Source: Plasmodium malariae
Taxonomy: Eukaryota > Apicomplexa > Aconoidasida > Haemosporida > Plasmodiidae
NCBI RefSeq assembly: GCF_900090045.1
Contig: NC_041776.1
Span: forward strand, 682,001 to 746,000
Direction: 5' to 3'
DNA length: 64,000 bases
The notes under the pieces were generated by a model, which did no database searches, had not been told where the DNA came from, and saw only the letters and a list, made by a program, of their open reading frames with translations. This document shows, piece by piece, positions 50,811 through 63,072 of the stretch. Position numbers and translations under genes: made by a program. The stretch's first letter is position 1. Each line of letters begins with the position of its first letter.

Positions 50811-53800
50811 AATATAGCAATACAAGAAATTATAAGACCACATACATGGTTCACTAAATTTGTGAGGAATATTAAGTTGTTCATAAATTTAAAGTGATGT
50901 ATGTAAACAAATAGAAAAAAAAGAACCAATAAAATTGAAAAAAAAATTAAAAAGATCAAAAATGTGGAAAAAAAGCCTTATATATATAATTACTTTTATT
51001 TTAATATTACCGAAACTTTAAGATATTGAGTAAAAATATATTTGACGTAAGAACAGAAAATTATATATATTTATATAAACAATAAATATTCTCTTATTTT
51101 TTGCTATTTATTTGGTTTCATTAGTTTTCTTCCTTTACTGTTACATTTAAAAATTTTTTTGTTTTTATTGTATTATGAAAGACTTTTTAAAAAGTGATGG
51201 TAAACTGCGTAAAATGGTTTACTATGAAATTTGTGTTAATATACAGATAATATAATTTCATTTTATAATATATATACATACATATATAAATACATATATA
51301 TATTTACATATGTACATTTACATTTTATATGTGTTACTCGCTTAAGTTTGAACTTTTATTTTCAACTTGTGAATGAATTTTCTATTAGCTTATTATTTGT
51401 TACCACATCATAGCAAACAGGATTTTACGTTAACTCTCAAATAGTATAAGTTTCTTGCTAAATTTTTTAAATGTGTTCTCCATTTTAAAAAAAAAAAAAA
51501 TAAATCTTTGTTTTTCTAATAATTATCACATAAACAAATATATATTTATATATATAATATGATTTTTTAAGGTTTTTTTTTTAGTTTAGTAAAAACTTGC
51601 ATGTTATTTATGTAAGAAAGTATTTTTTCTAATTAGTTCCTCTTTTTGCACTTTCTTTTTTATTAAATGATCTTGTAATAAATTATATTTAATATTACAA
51701 CAAACATTTTACGAGTTTTTTTCTCGTTGTTTAATCCCAAGTTAATAATAAAAAAAAATTTATATTTTATCATCAAGCCAAGAACACAAAAAAAAGGCTA
51801 AAATTTGTTAATATATATAATTATTCGGCTTTTGTTAAATTTTACTTTTTTTTTACAAAACAAAAAAAAAAAAAAAATTTTTTTAACTTATGGTATAATT
51901 TTATTATTATATAATAATGTATATATACATGTGAAAAAAGTATAATTTTTTTTTTATTATTTATTTTGTTAAAAAAAAGAAGGGGAAAACTAATATTATA
52001 TACATTTTTGTGTATTTATTGAACTTATTACATTTATTATGAAGGAATTAATTTCTTTTACTTTTCTTTTAAATGTAAAATAGTTATAAAAAGGTAAAAA
52101 ATATTACATATGTATATATATTATATTTATGTTTATTTGCATATTTTTATATATATATATTATATATACATATACATGAGTACAAAATTGAAAAAAGTAA
52201 AAATAGTATAATAATAAATAGGGTGGTGAAGTATAAAATAGAGCTTTTACAAATTTCCGTAAAATTTTAAAAATGCAATAGATCAGTAGTATAAGTGGGC
52301 TTACTTCATAACTTTTACTACATATAATAAGAACATAAAAATATTTTTGTATGTATACATAACATTTACAATATGTAAAAAATATTTATTAAATAGTAAG
52401 TATATTAATGAATATATCGAGCTTTTACATATTTATGAAGAATTTTTTTTATATATATATGTATATTTTTTTCCATATACATAAATAGATGTATATATAC
52501 ATAATGTAAGTGTACGTATGTATGCGTATATGTAACTGTACTTCATTGTGAAACATGCAGTAATGAAAATTATTTTGCTATGTTTGAGGCTTTGAGTGGA
52601 ATTAGTAATTTAAAAGTGAATCTTATGTATGGAAGAGAAAGCAAAAGGTGGTTACCATTTCAAGAAAAAGAAAATTAAAAAATAAAAATAATTTTGAATT
52701 TTTATTTTTTTTATTTTAAATATATATCAAAATAATATAAAAAAAAAAAAAAAACATATATAAATATATATATATATATATATGTATAAATTTTGATTTA
52801 TATGAATGTATGCTGAAATTATTCATTCTATCGATATTCTTATTTGCTTTTAATATTTTCACATATTCTTGTTTTCAAATAATTTGTTTCAATGTTCGTA
52901 TAACAAATATAAATATTTACTATTATAATATTTTTAATTTTATGTGAAATACACTATACACTGAATTGTCCTGTAAATTATGAATTTTGTTTTTCCATAT
53001 AATTAAACATATTTTTACCCTTTTTAGAATGCTACTTCAGAAAGTTGCTACATTAATTACATTTAACAATATACGAAAACACATTTATGGCTTTAGATAT
53101 TTTTGAAATAAGTATGCAATTGCTTATTTATGTGAACATATACATTTACGTATACATATTCATATATTTTTATAAATATATTTGTATGTATTTAATATAA
53201 ATATATGTATTATTTATTTTTACATTTAAATATATATATTTACGTGTAAATAATTAGTACATATAGGAATATATGTGCTTATATACTCACACGATTATAT
53301 ATGTATTTATATAATATATATGAGTACCTTTACATAATATAAATATGCTTAGTATATTTTCATACATATATATACTAGGTATATATATATACATGTAGTA
53401 ATATATATGTGTTTATACATATAATATATATATATTTATACAAGAAGATATATATCTATGCATTCATTTTGGGAATTTTTTATATTAATACAGAGAATTC
53501 TTTTAAATTTTTTTTAAATTAACTTAAAATATTCCATTATAAAATTCTTACGTTCAATGTATGCTAATTTTTTTTAAGATTATATATTTTATGCCTTTAC
53601 TTTTTATTTCTATTAATTAAGAATATTGTCTATATATATACTGAAAGTTTTAATTTTCGAATTTTTTTAATTCATTTTAAAGAAATTAATACTTTTCATT
53701 TTATTAATATAATAAAATTACATTTAAAATATAAGATTATATATAGATGTACACTGTTGTATATTTATTTTTTAATCCTATATATACACATTTAATTATA

Positions 53801-55208
53801 TACATTTCTGAAGTTATTGCTTTTGTATCCTTTCCTTTTTATTTTATTTGAAAAGGTATATGTTTTACATATGTGTACACACTACACCTTATCTTTAACT
53901 TACTATTTAATTTTAGTTCCATCTCGTATTTCTAGTATTTGTGCTAACATTATTAATTCAATATGTTAACTAATTTATAACTTTTAGTTGTGTATCTGTA
54001 CCATATAAAATTAAAAAAAAAAAAAAAAATTAATATAATAAAAATAGAATAAAAACAAAATTATATATGTAAATATTTATATATGTAGATAGTTCTTCAT
54101 ATAGGTTATATGTATTTGTATGTATATATATGTTATATATATTTATGAAACACACCTATTCATTCAAAAGAGGAAGAAAATGAAGAAAGTAAAACACATT
54201 AGTTAATTATAATTGAACACATATTTTTGTTTTATTTATCCTGTCTATATTATATTAATTTGTTTTTTTTTTATAAATTTTTTTTTTTTTTTTTTTGTAT
54301 TTAAAATTTTATTGTCACGAATGGCTCATCAACCTTATATAAAATAGAACTGTATAGTCGTTAATGCATGAGAATAAATCTGTGTTAATGTTTACATATA
54401 GTATATTTATATACGTACATATATGTATACATATATATGACATGGTCATATATTATTATGTATATGTAATAAGAGAATATATATAATTGATCTACATATA
54501 ATTGCATATTATATATATAAATATATAATATACATATTTATAATTGTTCTTCACTCGTATTAATAACAAAGATAAATGTATTTTCATATATGTATGTATA
54601 TGTATACATATTAACATATTGAAACTTATTATTATTTTGTTTATGAATTTATTACTTTAGAGATAATAACACAAATTAAATTTTTAATGTTTTAAGTTTA
54701 TTTTTAATCATTTGCGAATATTTTTAAATTTATTTTAGAAATGGCTCAGTAAGAGTATAATGCAACTTGTTTATTTATAAATATATATGTATTAATATAT
54801 ATTTATGTATTTTTACATGTATGCGTATTAACACAAGAATACAAAAAACAATTACAGTTGTGATTATAATTATACATATGTTTTGAACACAATAATGGAA
54901 GATGGTTTTTAAAATTTTTTCATGATTTATTAATTTGAAACAGAGAGACAAATAAATATATAAATAAAAAAGCAAAACAGATTAATTATGCTTGTTTAAA
55001 TTAATGTACGTTTTATTAATAAAATTTTTCCTCTTTAGTTTTTTTTTTTTCTTTAATATTGTAATTACATTTTTACTGCATTTATACTAAGGTATTTATG
55101 TAAGGTACAACATATATACATATATATATGTATATTATATATGCATATAAGTATATTATATATAAATTATTATAACAATAAGGAAATTAAAAAACAATAG
55201 TGGGAAAC

Positions 55209-58200
55209 ATGATTTTGCTAAATCAGAATAATTTAAGTGAGAGTAAAAGTTTTTTGCCGTTGGAAAAGTCGGAAGAAGAAAGGGTAGATGATAATTTGGA
55301 GAAAATAAGTTTATTAGACCTTAAAGAGAATAAATATAGAACTATTAGTATACCTTTAGATTTATTCTACTTTTTTAAATGTTACTCAAAATTGAACTTA
55401 GAAAATGTTCCAACTAATTTGGAGTACTCTTTTGCAATAGATGGGAAATTTTATTTAGGTTATGAATTGCCCTTATTTGTTATTTTGGTCGAGACACATA
55501 TTGAATATAACTATGAATTAAAACAAAATAAAAATGCGTCGAATAGTTTTGATGATGTTTCATATCAGAATTTGTATAAGAAGATGGATTATATACATTT
55601 TAATAAAGAGAATAAAGAACTTTTAGGAATGTATTTTGAAGCTGTTAATTTTTGTGGCCCATCAAACTTAATATATGATGAATATTTTAATGGAATAAGT
55701 GAAAAAAATAGTGTTAAGAAAGAAATTAACAAAATTTCTAATTATTATAGATTAGGTTTAAATGATTTTACTCCCTCTAAGTTAAAATTGAAAGATGCAG
55801 AATATTATTCAGGCTGTTATTATGTGCAGTTATTTAATATATATCTCTTTGTTATGTTTGATCATTTAAGTCAAAAATTGATACTAAGTATAATTCCTGT
55901 GGAGATTTACGGATCAGAAAAAGGTAAAATATTAGCCCTTAGATTTAGTGAGTATGAAGATTATATAAAGAAAATAATTGAAGAAAGAAAGAGTAGTAAC
56001 CAGTTAAACATGTTAAACATAAATTTATATGATAAAATTAATGTTACCAATGATAGTTACAACATCCAACCATTTGATGGGGAAAATACTTCATCCAGTT
56101 GTGTAGATGAAAATTTAACTGTGAAAAATTTGTTACCTTGCCATATCAACCGTTTAATTAAGGATGATGTATACCATTTCATAAATTTTATGCGTATTAG
56201 AAAATTGGAAACATCACAAAGTAGCGATTTGAATGTTGTGCATAATAATATGAAAAGAGAGAGTTACTTAAGATCATTATCATTAGTGTTAATAATATCA
56301 TCATTATCAGAACTATCAATACATGTTGAAAAGAAAGAATTAAATGTGCTTATAAAACATATAAATAATAATGTTTATTCATTTTGTATGGATAAAAAGT
56401 ATAAATTAAAGAACAATTTAGAGGTACCTTTTTTTAGTACAGAGAATAGAAAGTCAAGTAATGAGGGGAGGGAACAATGGGAAGGTATATATATAAATGA
56501 TCCAAATAGTAGCACCATGTTACTATCTCGAGAATTTGGAAGAAATTGTTATATAAATTTGTTCATTAAATTATTTATATATATGTTTAAAAGGGAAAGG
56601 AAGAATTGTCTTCGTAGTGATATAGCAATATTTACATGTGCAAAAAAACTTTATTCTGTTGTGTTACATATTTTATTTCATTTATACAAATATAACAGTA
56701 TAAGTCAATTGCGATTAAACAATAGCATATTGATGAAAATGCACAGTATTTTTAAGAATATTGGATTAATTTGTGCACAAAGAAGAGAAGTGGAAAGAAT
56801 GTTAGGAAATAGAGGATTGTGGATAATTAAAAGAGAATATATACATTTAAGTTATAAGAAATTGTGTAAAAGCAGTAAGGAAGAAGATATTTTAGATTAT
56901 TTCTTTAGCATATATTCTAATTTAAAGGAGAAAAAAGATGATGTCCTGGAAATGGATGCCATATATGGTAAGTATCATGTGAAGGGAAGTAAGGGGAGAC
57001 CAATTGGTTGTGTTCATAACAGTGGAAATAGTGATAATAGTGATGGTTACAACAGCAATGGGAATAATGGTAACGGGTATAACAATAATGGAAATAATAG
57101 TAATGGTTACAATAGCGATAATAATGGAGAGCACAATAATAATTATTACAATAATGACAGGGGGAACAATGGAAATAGCAGTAGTGGAAGCAACAACAAC
57201 AACAATAATAATAATAACAACAATAATAATAATAACAATAATAATAATAATAACAATAATAATAATAATAACGATGATAATGAGAATAATAATAACAATA
57301 ATGATAAAGATGGTAGTGATAATGATGAGAACGATGACTGTAACGATAATGACGATAGTAACGAAAATGAGGAGAATAATGAAAATGAAGGGTACATTAG
57401 TAATCATGAAAATATGGTTAATGATAATTATAAATTTGTTGATAGCTTTAACTGTGCAGAAATAGAAACAAAAAAAAGTATTAATGAAGAACTAACAAAT
57501 CATAGCAAATACACGAGTAACACAAGTAAAAGTGAAATAAGCACAAATTATTTTGAAAACAGTTGTAATATTAGTGTAAATAATAGCCATAATGAATGTT
57601 ATGAAGAAAATAACAGTATGATGATATATATGAATAATGATGATGGGTTAACCATGAATAGTATTGTACATGTTCCAAATAATAAGCGTACTACAGTCGA
57701 AGAAGGAGCACTTTTTGATAATTTGGGTAGTGGGAATAATTTAGATAATGAAAATTGTAGTAGTGATATTGCTTTTAATAATATGAATACTTATATGGAT
57801 ACATTTATGGATACCAATAAAGGATATGTTATCAATGGTAGTAAGAGAGATTCTTGTAGTACTAATGAAGAACAAATATCAAATAACTCATTAAATGATA
57901 GTGGAAAAATGAAAGATGATTTGATATATAATGGAAATGATTTAGTATTTCATGGAGAAGTAATAAATGTTAAAGAAGAAGTAAACGAAGGATTTGATTC
58001 GAACTTCTCTGGTATTAAAAGAAGCAGTACGGATATTGAACAGAAACACATGGATATTGGTGTACAAAAAAAAATAAACAAAAAGAGAAATAAAGTAAAA
58101 ATGGAAAAGGGCAATAAAAATTTGGATGATGAAAAAAAAGAAGTACTAAATAAAGTATCACAAATAACAAGAGTAGGAGGAGTATGTTTTGATAAAAATA

Positions 58201-59153
58201 GACAAAGATGGATAGCTCATTGGAAAATTGATGGTAAATATCATAAACATTATTTCCCTATAAGTCAATATGGATTTGAAAATGCTAGAGAAAGAGCAAT
58301 TAATTGTAGAAAACAAGCAGAAAAACTGTTCAATTTGCCAGAAATACAACCAAGAAATAGATGGAATCAAGTGAAAGTGAATGGTACTTCACATATTAAA
58401 AAAGCAGCTAAGTTACCAAGATGTGAAGGTGTAGCTTATGATGAATTATCACAAAGTTGGGTTAGTACATTTGTTGTTCATAAAAAATTTTCTATTGATG
58501 ATTTAGGTTTTTATGGAGCTAGAGATCGAGCCATTTATTGTAGAAAAGTTTTTGAAAAAGTAAATACAGAAGATGATTATGAATTTTTACTTAAAGATAG
58601 ATTAGGATTAAGTAATGAAGAGAGAGAAGAATTAAATGTTTTGTTTAATATAGATAAAAATGCAATTGAAAAAATGGATATCGTAGGAAATGGCACTGTA
58701 GCAGAATGTGGAAATAAGGTAAAAAGTAATATGGATAAAATAAGTGTTAAGGATAATGATGATTTCCCTTTGGAAAACACTAATGAAAACAATAACAACA
58801 ATAGTAATAATACGGATGTTAAAATATCGAATGAACAATATTTAAAAATAACACAAGAAGCTATTGAAATGATTTTAAGTAATATAAAACATAAATCTTT
58901 ACCAGAAATTAAACTAAAATTAATTGATAAACAAAAATTCGAAAATTATAATACATTACTTGATAAGCATTTTAAATTTATTACATCCGTTAAAAATATC
59001 TCGCAGTTACAGCCATATATATCCTTATTTCACAAATTTATTATTTACCATACTCTTCCACATAACATATCTTTAAGGAAGCAGTTATTTATTATTGAGG
59101 CTTTAGAATGGTCTTCGTTCTTTTCGGGAGCTGCCAACCAGAAGGTTGATTAA
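55209..59153 (+). CDS. AP2-L: ApiAP2 transcription factor, AP2-L-like (two AP2 domains and ACDC)
   Basis: A single exon of 1,314 aa. The start is the ATG at 55209; the frame extends three codons to a GTG, which is not used. AP2 domain 1 is at about residues 985-1045 (RVGGVCFDKNRQRWIAHW, then KHYFPISQYGFENARERAINCR). AP2 domain 2 is at about 1066-1120 (RCEGVAYDELSQSWVSTF, then GFYGARDRAIYCRK). A C-terminal ACDC domain (about 1212-1310; EQYLKITQEAIEMIL...) is present. The N-terminal ~550 residues are folded-looking with no known domain. Residues 600-780 are Asn/Asp/Gly-rich with a poly-Asn run (bases 57186-57275). Order and position match what I recall of AP2-L, the factor needed for P. berghei liver-stage development. 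The very long upstream region fits complex regulation. Confidence 0.92.
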   Translation: MILLNQNNLSESKSFLPLEKSEEERVDDNLEKISLLDLKENKYRTISIPLDLFYFFKCYSKLNLENVPTNLEYSFAIDGKFYLGYELPLFVILVETHIEYNYELKQNKNASNSFDDVSYQNLYKKMDYIHFNKENKELLGMYFEAVNFCGPSNLIYDEYFNGISEKNSVKKEINKISNYYRLGLNDFTPSKLKLKDAEYYSGCYYVQLFNIYLFVMFDHLSQKLILSIIPVEIYGSEKGKILALRFSEYEDYIKKIIEERKSSNQLNMLNINLYDKINVTNDSYNIQPFDGENTSSSCVDENLTVKNLLPCHINRLIKDDVYHFINFMRIRKLETSQSSDLNVVHNNMKRESYLRSLSLVLIISSLSELSIHVEKKELNVLIKHINNNVYSFCMDKKYKLKNNLEVPFFSTENRKSSNEGREQWEGIYINDPNSSTMLLSREFGRNCYINLFIKLFIYMFKRERKNCLRSDIAIFTCAKKLYSVVLHILFHLYKYNSISQLRLNNSILMKMHSIFKNIGLICAQRREVERMLGNRGLWIIKREYIHLSYKKLCKSSKEEDILDYFFSIYSNLKEKKDDVLEMDAIYGKYHVKGSKGRPIGCVHNSGNSDNSDGYNSNGNNGNGYNNNGNNSNGYNSDNNGEHNNNYYNNDRGNNGNSSSGSNNNNNNNNNNNNNNNNNNNNNNNNNNNDDNENNNNNNDKDGSDNDENDDCNDNDDSNENEENNENEGYISNHENMVNDNYKFVDSFNCAEIETKKSINEELTNHSKYTSNTSKSEISTNYFENSCNISVNNSHNECYEENNSMMIYMNNDDGLTMNSIVHVPNNKRTTVEEGALFDNLGSGNNLDNENCSSDIAFNNMNTYMDTFMDTNKGYVINGSKRDSCSTNEEQISNNSLNDSGKMKDDLIYNGNDLVFHGEVINVKEEVNEGFDSNFSGIKRSSTDIEQKHMDIGVQKKINKKRNKVKMEKGNKNLDDEKKEVLNKVSQITRVGGVCFDKNRQRWIAHWKIDGKYHKHYFPISQYGFENARERAINCRKQAEKLFNLPEIQPRNRWNQVKVNGTSHIKKAAKLPRCEGVAYDELSQSWVSTFVVHKKFSIDDLGFYGARDRAIYCRKVFEKVNTEDDYEFLLKDRLGLSNEEREELNVLFNIDKNAIEKMDIVGNGTVAECGNKVKSNMDKISVKDNDDFPLENTNENNNNNSNNTDVKISNEQYLKITQEAIEMILSNIKHKSLPEIKLKLIDKQKFENYNTLLDKHFKFITSVKNISQLQPYISLFHKFIIYHTLPHNISLRKQLFIIEALEWSSFFSGAANQKVD
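57186..57275 (+). repeat. AAC/AAT trinucleotide run coding poly-Asn
   Basis: About 29 consecutive Asn codons in mixed AAC/AAT order inside the ApiAP2 gene. On the minus strand the run creates spurious poly-Leu and poly-Ile ORFs. Confidence 0.9.
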
Positions 59154-59845
59154 CAGTTTTTACGTGTTTACCAATGTTCTTATATAATTGTAGGAGAAAA
59201 GATTTCCTTATATATGAGCTGTGCATAATATATATATATATATATATATACACGTTACATATATACGTACCTTTTCTTATATCGTAAAAATGCATTTTCA
59301 TGTTTTCCAGATGTTTTAATTGTAAATAATGAAAAAAAAAAAAAAAAAAGAGGAAACAGTTGCAATTGTGAATGTATATTTTAATCTATTTCTTAATTTC
59401 TAACATAAAAAAAAAAAAATAATAGTAAAAATAAAATAAAATAAAAAACAGAAAAAAAAAAATTATCTTTATAAAATGTTGTTTATGAATCAATTATAAT
59501 TATTTATTATTTAACAAATTTTGCCATAACGTGAAATTAAAATTTTTAATAAAAAAAAAAAAAAAAGGAAAAAAACTCATCATTTTTAAGTTCATTTAAA
59601 TTTTTTTTTTTAATTTTTATACCTAAAAATGTGTGTTGCTTTTAATATTAATACAGACAAACATTTTTTAATAATATTATTTTGAATATTTATTATATCT
59701 TGGGCATATGAAATATTATGTTCATAAATTGTTTTTTTATGAAACTTCTAAAAAACTAAGTAAAAGGATTAGCCATAATTAAAGCTATATGTGCCAAATA
59801 ATCATATTGAATATATACATATATATGAATTATATTAGATGTATT

Positions 59846-59879
<34 letters not shown>

Positions 59880-60365
59880 AAATTTGGTATATCTTATTGT
59901 ATACCATTTATGTATATACTGAAGTGTATGTTTTTACAAATGTATTATATTTAACGAACATAGTATGTTCTTCTGTAATTTATAGTGTAATAAATAATTT
60001 AACAATGAAAAAATTTTTGGTTACATTTTATTGAGTTGAAAAATCATAGGCAATTAATGTAAGAATTCAAGTATATATTAGTCGAATATCAACATGTGTG
60101 CTTCAACATGAACAGTTGGTGTAAACTCTAACATGAAGGTTAAAAGAACATTAATATGAAAACTCAACAGGGCAATTCAGAATATTAATATCCTTTTTAC
60201 TTATACAAACTTACAGAAGATAACTATTTAGCCAGCTGGAAAAAAAAAAGGAAAACAAATACGGGAAATTTTTAGTTATTTATTTTTTTTTTTTTACGTA
60301 TTGAATTACCACTTGCACACAATTTTTTCTTTTCTATATTTATTTTTGTTTTTTCCATTTTATCT
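59154..60365. other. 3' region of the ApiAP2 gene
   Basis: An AT-rich spacer with poly-A runs (59333-59349, 59410-59420, 59551-59566) and (AT)n runs at 59228-59252 and 59853-59871. I see no gene in it. Confidence 0.65.
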
Positions 60366-60655
60366 TGTTTAAATATTTCAGTTATAAAAATAAAAATAAC
60401 AATGAAAATGAATTAAAGTAATGAATGAAAATGAAAAATATTTAAATTTTTTACTACAGAAAAAATCTGTTTAAAACAAAATTATATTTTCTTCAATTAT
60501 TCTTTTTTTTTTTTTTTATGTAATTTTCTTTTGTTTAAACGTTGTAGATATAAAAATAATAATGGAAGATGAAATATAAATGAATACGAAATTGTAAAAT
60601 ATTCTAATTTTTAATTGCAGAAAAAATGTTTAAAAAACAAATTTTTCTTCCCCCT
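60366..60655 (+). repeat. ancient imperfect direct duplication
   Basis: Unit A (about 60366-60500) and unit B (about 60532-60655) share the same order of words: TTGTTTAAA, TATAAAAATAA, AATG...ATGAA, AAAATATT.AA, TTTTTA.T.CAGAAAAAAT, TGTTTAAAA, TTCTTC. Each is followed by a long T run. They look like a diverged tandem copy. Each carries a CAG preceded by a T-rich tract, which could act as a splice acceptor. Confidence 0.6.
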
Positions 60656-60919
60656 TTTTTCTTTTTTTTTTTTTTTGTCTGCTATTTTAACATTATTATA
60701 TAGACCTGCATATATATATCATATTATATAAAAAAAAAAAAGTCTATACTAATATGTTATTTTTTTCGTATTATACACTTTTTTTTTTTTTATAAAAAAA
60801 GTATAAGAATTTATAAAAACATGAAGCATAGAAAACAGTACGAAAGAAATTTTTTTTTTTAATTTTACATATATATAATTCTGTTTCTATTTTTACTTCT
60901 ACCATAGTGAATCGACAGA

Positions 60920-61734
60920 ATGGCAATCTGCTGTAGGAGTGTGATTAATCAAGTAAAAGGTACAAAACGTTCAAATTGAAAGAATAAAGGATAAAAAATT
61001 TCTACGCATTTTATGTATCTATATATATATGCATTATATTGTTATAACAACAAGGAGTTTAAAAAATTACTTAATTTTGACAATTATTTTCATTTTCATT
61101 TTCTTTTTCTTTTTCTTTCCTTTTTTTTTTTATTTGTTTCAGAAACCTTCTCTACTAATAGAGGTATAAAATGAGCAAATTAATATATATATGTAAAAAG
61201 CGAATTTTTGAAAATAAAGTAAATGTATATAAGTATATACTTTTGCGCACACGTCAGATGTAGAATAAAGCAGATTATGCAGCTTCAAATTGATGAGCAT
61301 GTATATATATATATATGTTCATATACGTACTCAATTACATGCTTAGCCTGTATGTTCATTTGTTGTTGTATATATATATATATATGTGTAACAAACTTTA
61401 CACATTATGGCAAACTGCGCAAGTGCTCATTTTGTAAATTTAATAATAATTGTCTATAGAAGTGTTAAAATATAAAAATATAATCTGATATATACTTTTT
61501 AAATATTTTAAGTAAATGTAATATGAGGACTCAAAATTATGACGTGCACACTTCTTTTAGCAGCATTTAAAAAAAATAATTGAAGTTGTACATTTGTTTA
61601 TGTGCTTATTTCTGGATGTAATAAGCAAATCTTTTTTTGTAAATGCATACTCAAATACCTTATATAAATATCTACTTAAAGGTATACAGAACAAAACTTT
61701 GTATTCCTTTGAAAATGGCTTTAAATGTGTGTGA
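60920..61734 (+). CDS. candidate four-exon small gene (hypothetical)
   Basis: Exons 60920-60952 (MAICCRSVINQ), 61143-61163 (KPSLLIE), 61274-61300 (IMQLQIDEH) and 61561-61734 (a 57-codon end: QHLKKIIEVVHLFMC..., then ...LLKGIQNKTLYSFENGFKCV) are all phase 0. Donors are GTAAAAG, GTATAAA and GTATAT. The two strongest acceptors are TTGTTTCAG, after a 30-base pyrimidine tract, and TTCTTTTAG. The model gives 84 aa; exon 3 has alternative acceptors at 61271 and 61283. A 61-codon ORF on the opposite strand (61742-61557) overlaps the last exon and is the rival reading. No homologue is recognised. Confidence 0.3.
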
Positions 61735-62169
61735 ATTTCCATTTTAGCTAATAGGAAAATTCTTAACTTATTTGAAAATGTTTTCTTTTTTAATTCTAAA
61801 ATTTGAACGCCTTATGTGTGTTCATTCATTCATTAATTCATTTATTTGTTTATTCATTAATTTGTTTACTTATTCATTTATATATTTTATTATTTTTTCT
61901 TTTTTTTTTAATTTTAAAATTCGAAAATTTCATTTCCATATTAATTCAAGATGTATTTGTTCTGATTTTTTATATGTACATATCAATTTTTATAAAAATT
62001 TTTATATAAATATTTAAATAAAAAAAAAAAATTCTTATGTTTATTATACATTTGTGTACACTTATATGAATATATGAAGAAGAAAATTGTTTACTCTCTT
62101 ATGTAATTTTATAACAAAAGAAAACGAAAACAACAAGCAGGTAATATTTTACACATAATTTTATACACA
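61735..62169. other. spacer before the last gene
   Basis: Contains a TTCA/TTTA-type degenerate repeat (about 61822-61880) and A/T runs. The overlapping plus-strand ORFs here are Phe/Ile-rich artefacts. Confidence 0.6.
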
Positions 62170-63072
62170 ATGACAGATGTAAAGGGAGCTTATTTAATTT
62201 TTGATAATGCGTCAAATGGATCATTATTTATTGTATGGAAAAAAGAGAAAGTGGAAAATGCGTTACTGTACATAAGACCAACAAAGCCTGTTGCAGAGTT
62301 TAAATTTACAAGTAATAGTGGGAAGTCAGAATTAATTAGAAATTTACAAGTATCAATTTTAGAAATAAAGCGAAAATAAGAAAGTTGAAAAATGCATCCA
62401 TTTAATTTTTACCCATCTGTAATTTACCGAGTCGTTAATCTATATTCCCTTTTCTTTTGTTTTATTTCATCAACTTTTTATATCTTTTTTACCTATTTTA
62501 CCTTTTTATATTTTTTACAATTTTAATATTTTTTTCGTTTTTTTCATCTTTTAGTCGGACAAAAAGTTATTTTTTTCAGGTCTTTGCCAATTTTTCAAAG
62601 AGGCAAAGGACATAAAGGGAGTGATAACTTTGTTACCACATTTTAATGACTCATTCCCAATAAAAGTAAATTTCTATTTTTTAAAAGGAAATAATGTAAG
62701 ATTTAAGAATAAAAACAATAGTATTATATCTATATTATATTATCTTATAGATTGTTTAAATAAATTTCTGTTGGTGAAATTCTTTTTTTTTTTTTTTTTT
62801 TTTCTTTCTGTTCATGGTTGTGGATATATTTTTTATTTTCCTTATTTGTATATACATGTGAAGTTTTATTTATATTATGTGTTTACGTATTTTAAAAATG
62901 AATTTTAACATGATAGGTAATACCACTAAAAGTTAATGATCCTTTTGATTTAGAAGGAGTTGATGCAATAAGCGTATTACCAAATGGTTCAAGTTCATTA
63001 CAAGTTAAGACAATGAAGAAAGACATGTTTGTGTGTAGAGGAAATGCAGAAGGCGCTAGTCTTTCTTTTTAA
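62170..63072 (+). CDS. conserved-looking small protein of unknown function, three or four exons
   Basis: Exons 62170-62349, 62555-62695 and 62917-63072 join in phase 0 (donors GTATCA, GTAAGA; acceptors TTTTAG, GATAG) to give 158 aa. The sequence is compact, with balanced composition and no low complexity, which suggests a folded, beta-rich domain (MTDVKGAYLIFDNASNGSLF... to ...MFVCRGNAEGASLSF). No signal peptide or membrane helix is seen. I do not recognise the family. A further open segment, 63203-63343 (after a TTTGTAG acceptor), encodes YYECDCLKIVKPADTKIKVK in phase 0 and may be a fourth exon. No canonical donor lies at the end of exon 3, although a GTGTGT at 63032 (after KKDMF) would join in frame. 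The 3' end is therefore uncertain. Confidence 0.8.

Larger units (their letters stand above)
47648..55208. other. 7.56-kb divergent intergenic region upstream of the ApiAP2 gene
   Basis: No ORF of gene-like composition is present; the far right part (about 51.0-55.1 kb) is almost pure A/T with TATA-type repeats. Three less AT-rich patches occur on the left: about 48720-48860 (open frame KYKVEVNLSYKPFDHEEIPK after an ATTTAG acceptor-like site), 49199-49600 and 50690-50890, the last two with base-paired stems. The region should include the AP-4 beta promoter and a very long ApiAP2 5' UTR and promoter. Long 5' regions are typical of ApiAP2 genes. Confidence 0.7.

Noticed and set aside
50740..50890. 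Coding exon with product like AWVDYNIAIQEIIRPHTWF
   Set aside because: At least two other readings, including two on the opposite strand, look equally protein-like in the same patch. There is no in-frame ATG. Open frames here reflect lower AT content.
51000..55100. Centromere-like very AT-rich stretch
   Set aside because: The sequence is AT-rich but has no clear tandem array of the kind described for Plasmodium centromeres. It is contiguous with an ordinary promoter-side spacer.
56922..57465. Long Ile-, Met- and Leu-rich ORFs on both strands
   Set aside because: Translations of the Asn/Asp codon repeats of the ApiAP2 gene in other frames.
61557..61742. 61-codon minus-strand ORF starting MEIHTHLKPF
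   Set aside because: It overlaps a plus-strand segment that has a good acceptor site and fits a phase-consistent exon chain. Both strands are open here, so it is kept only as the rival reading.
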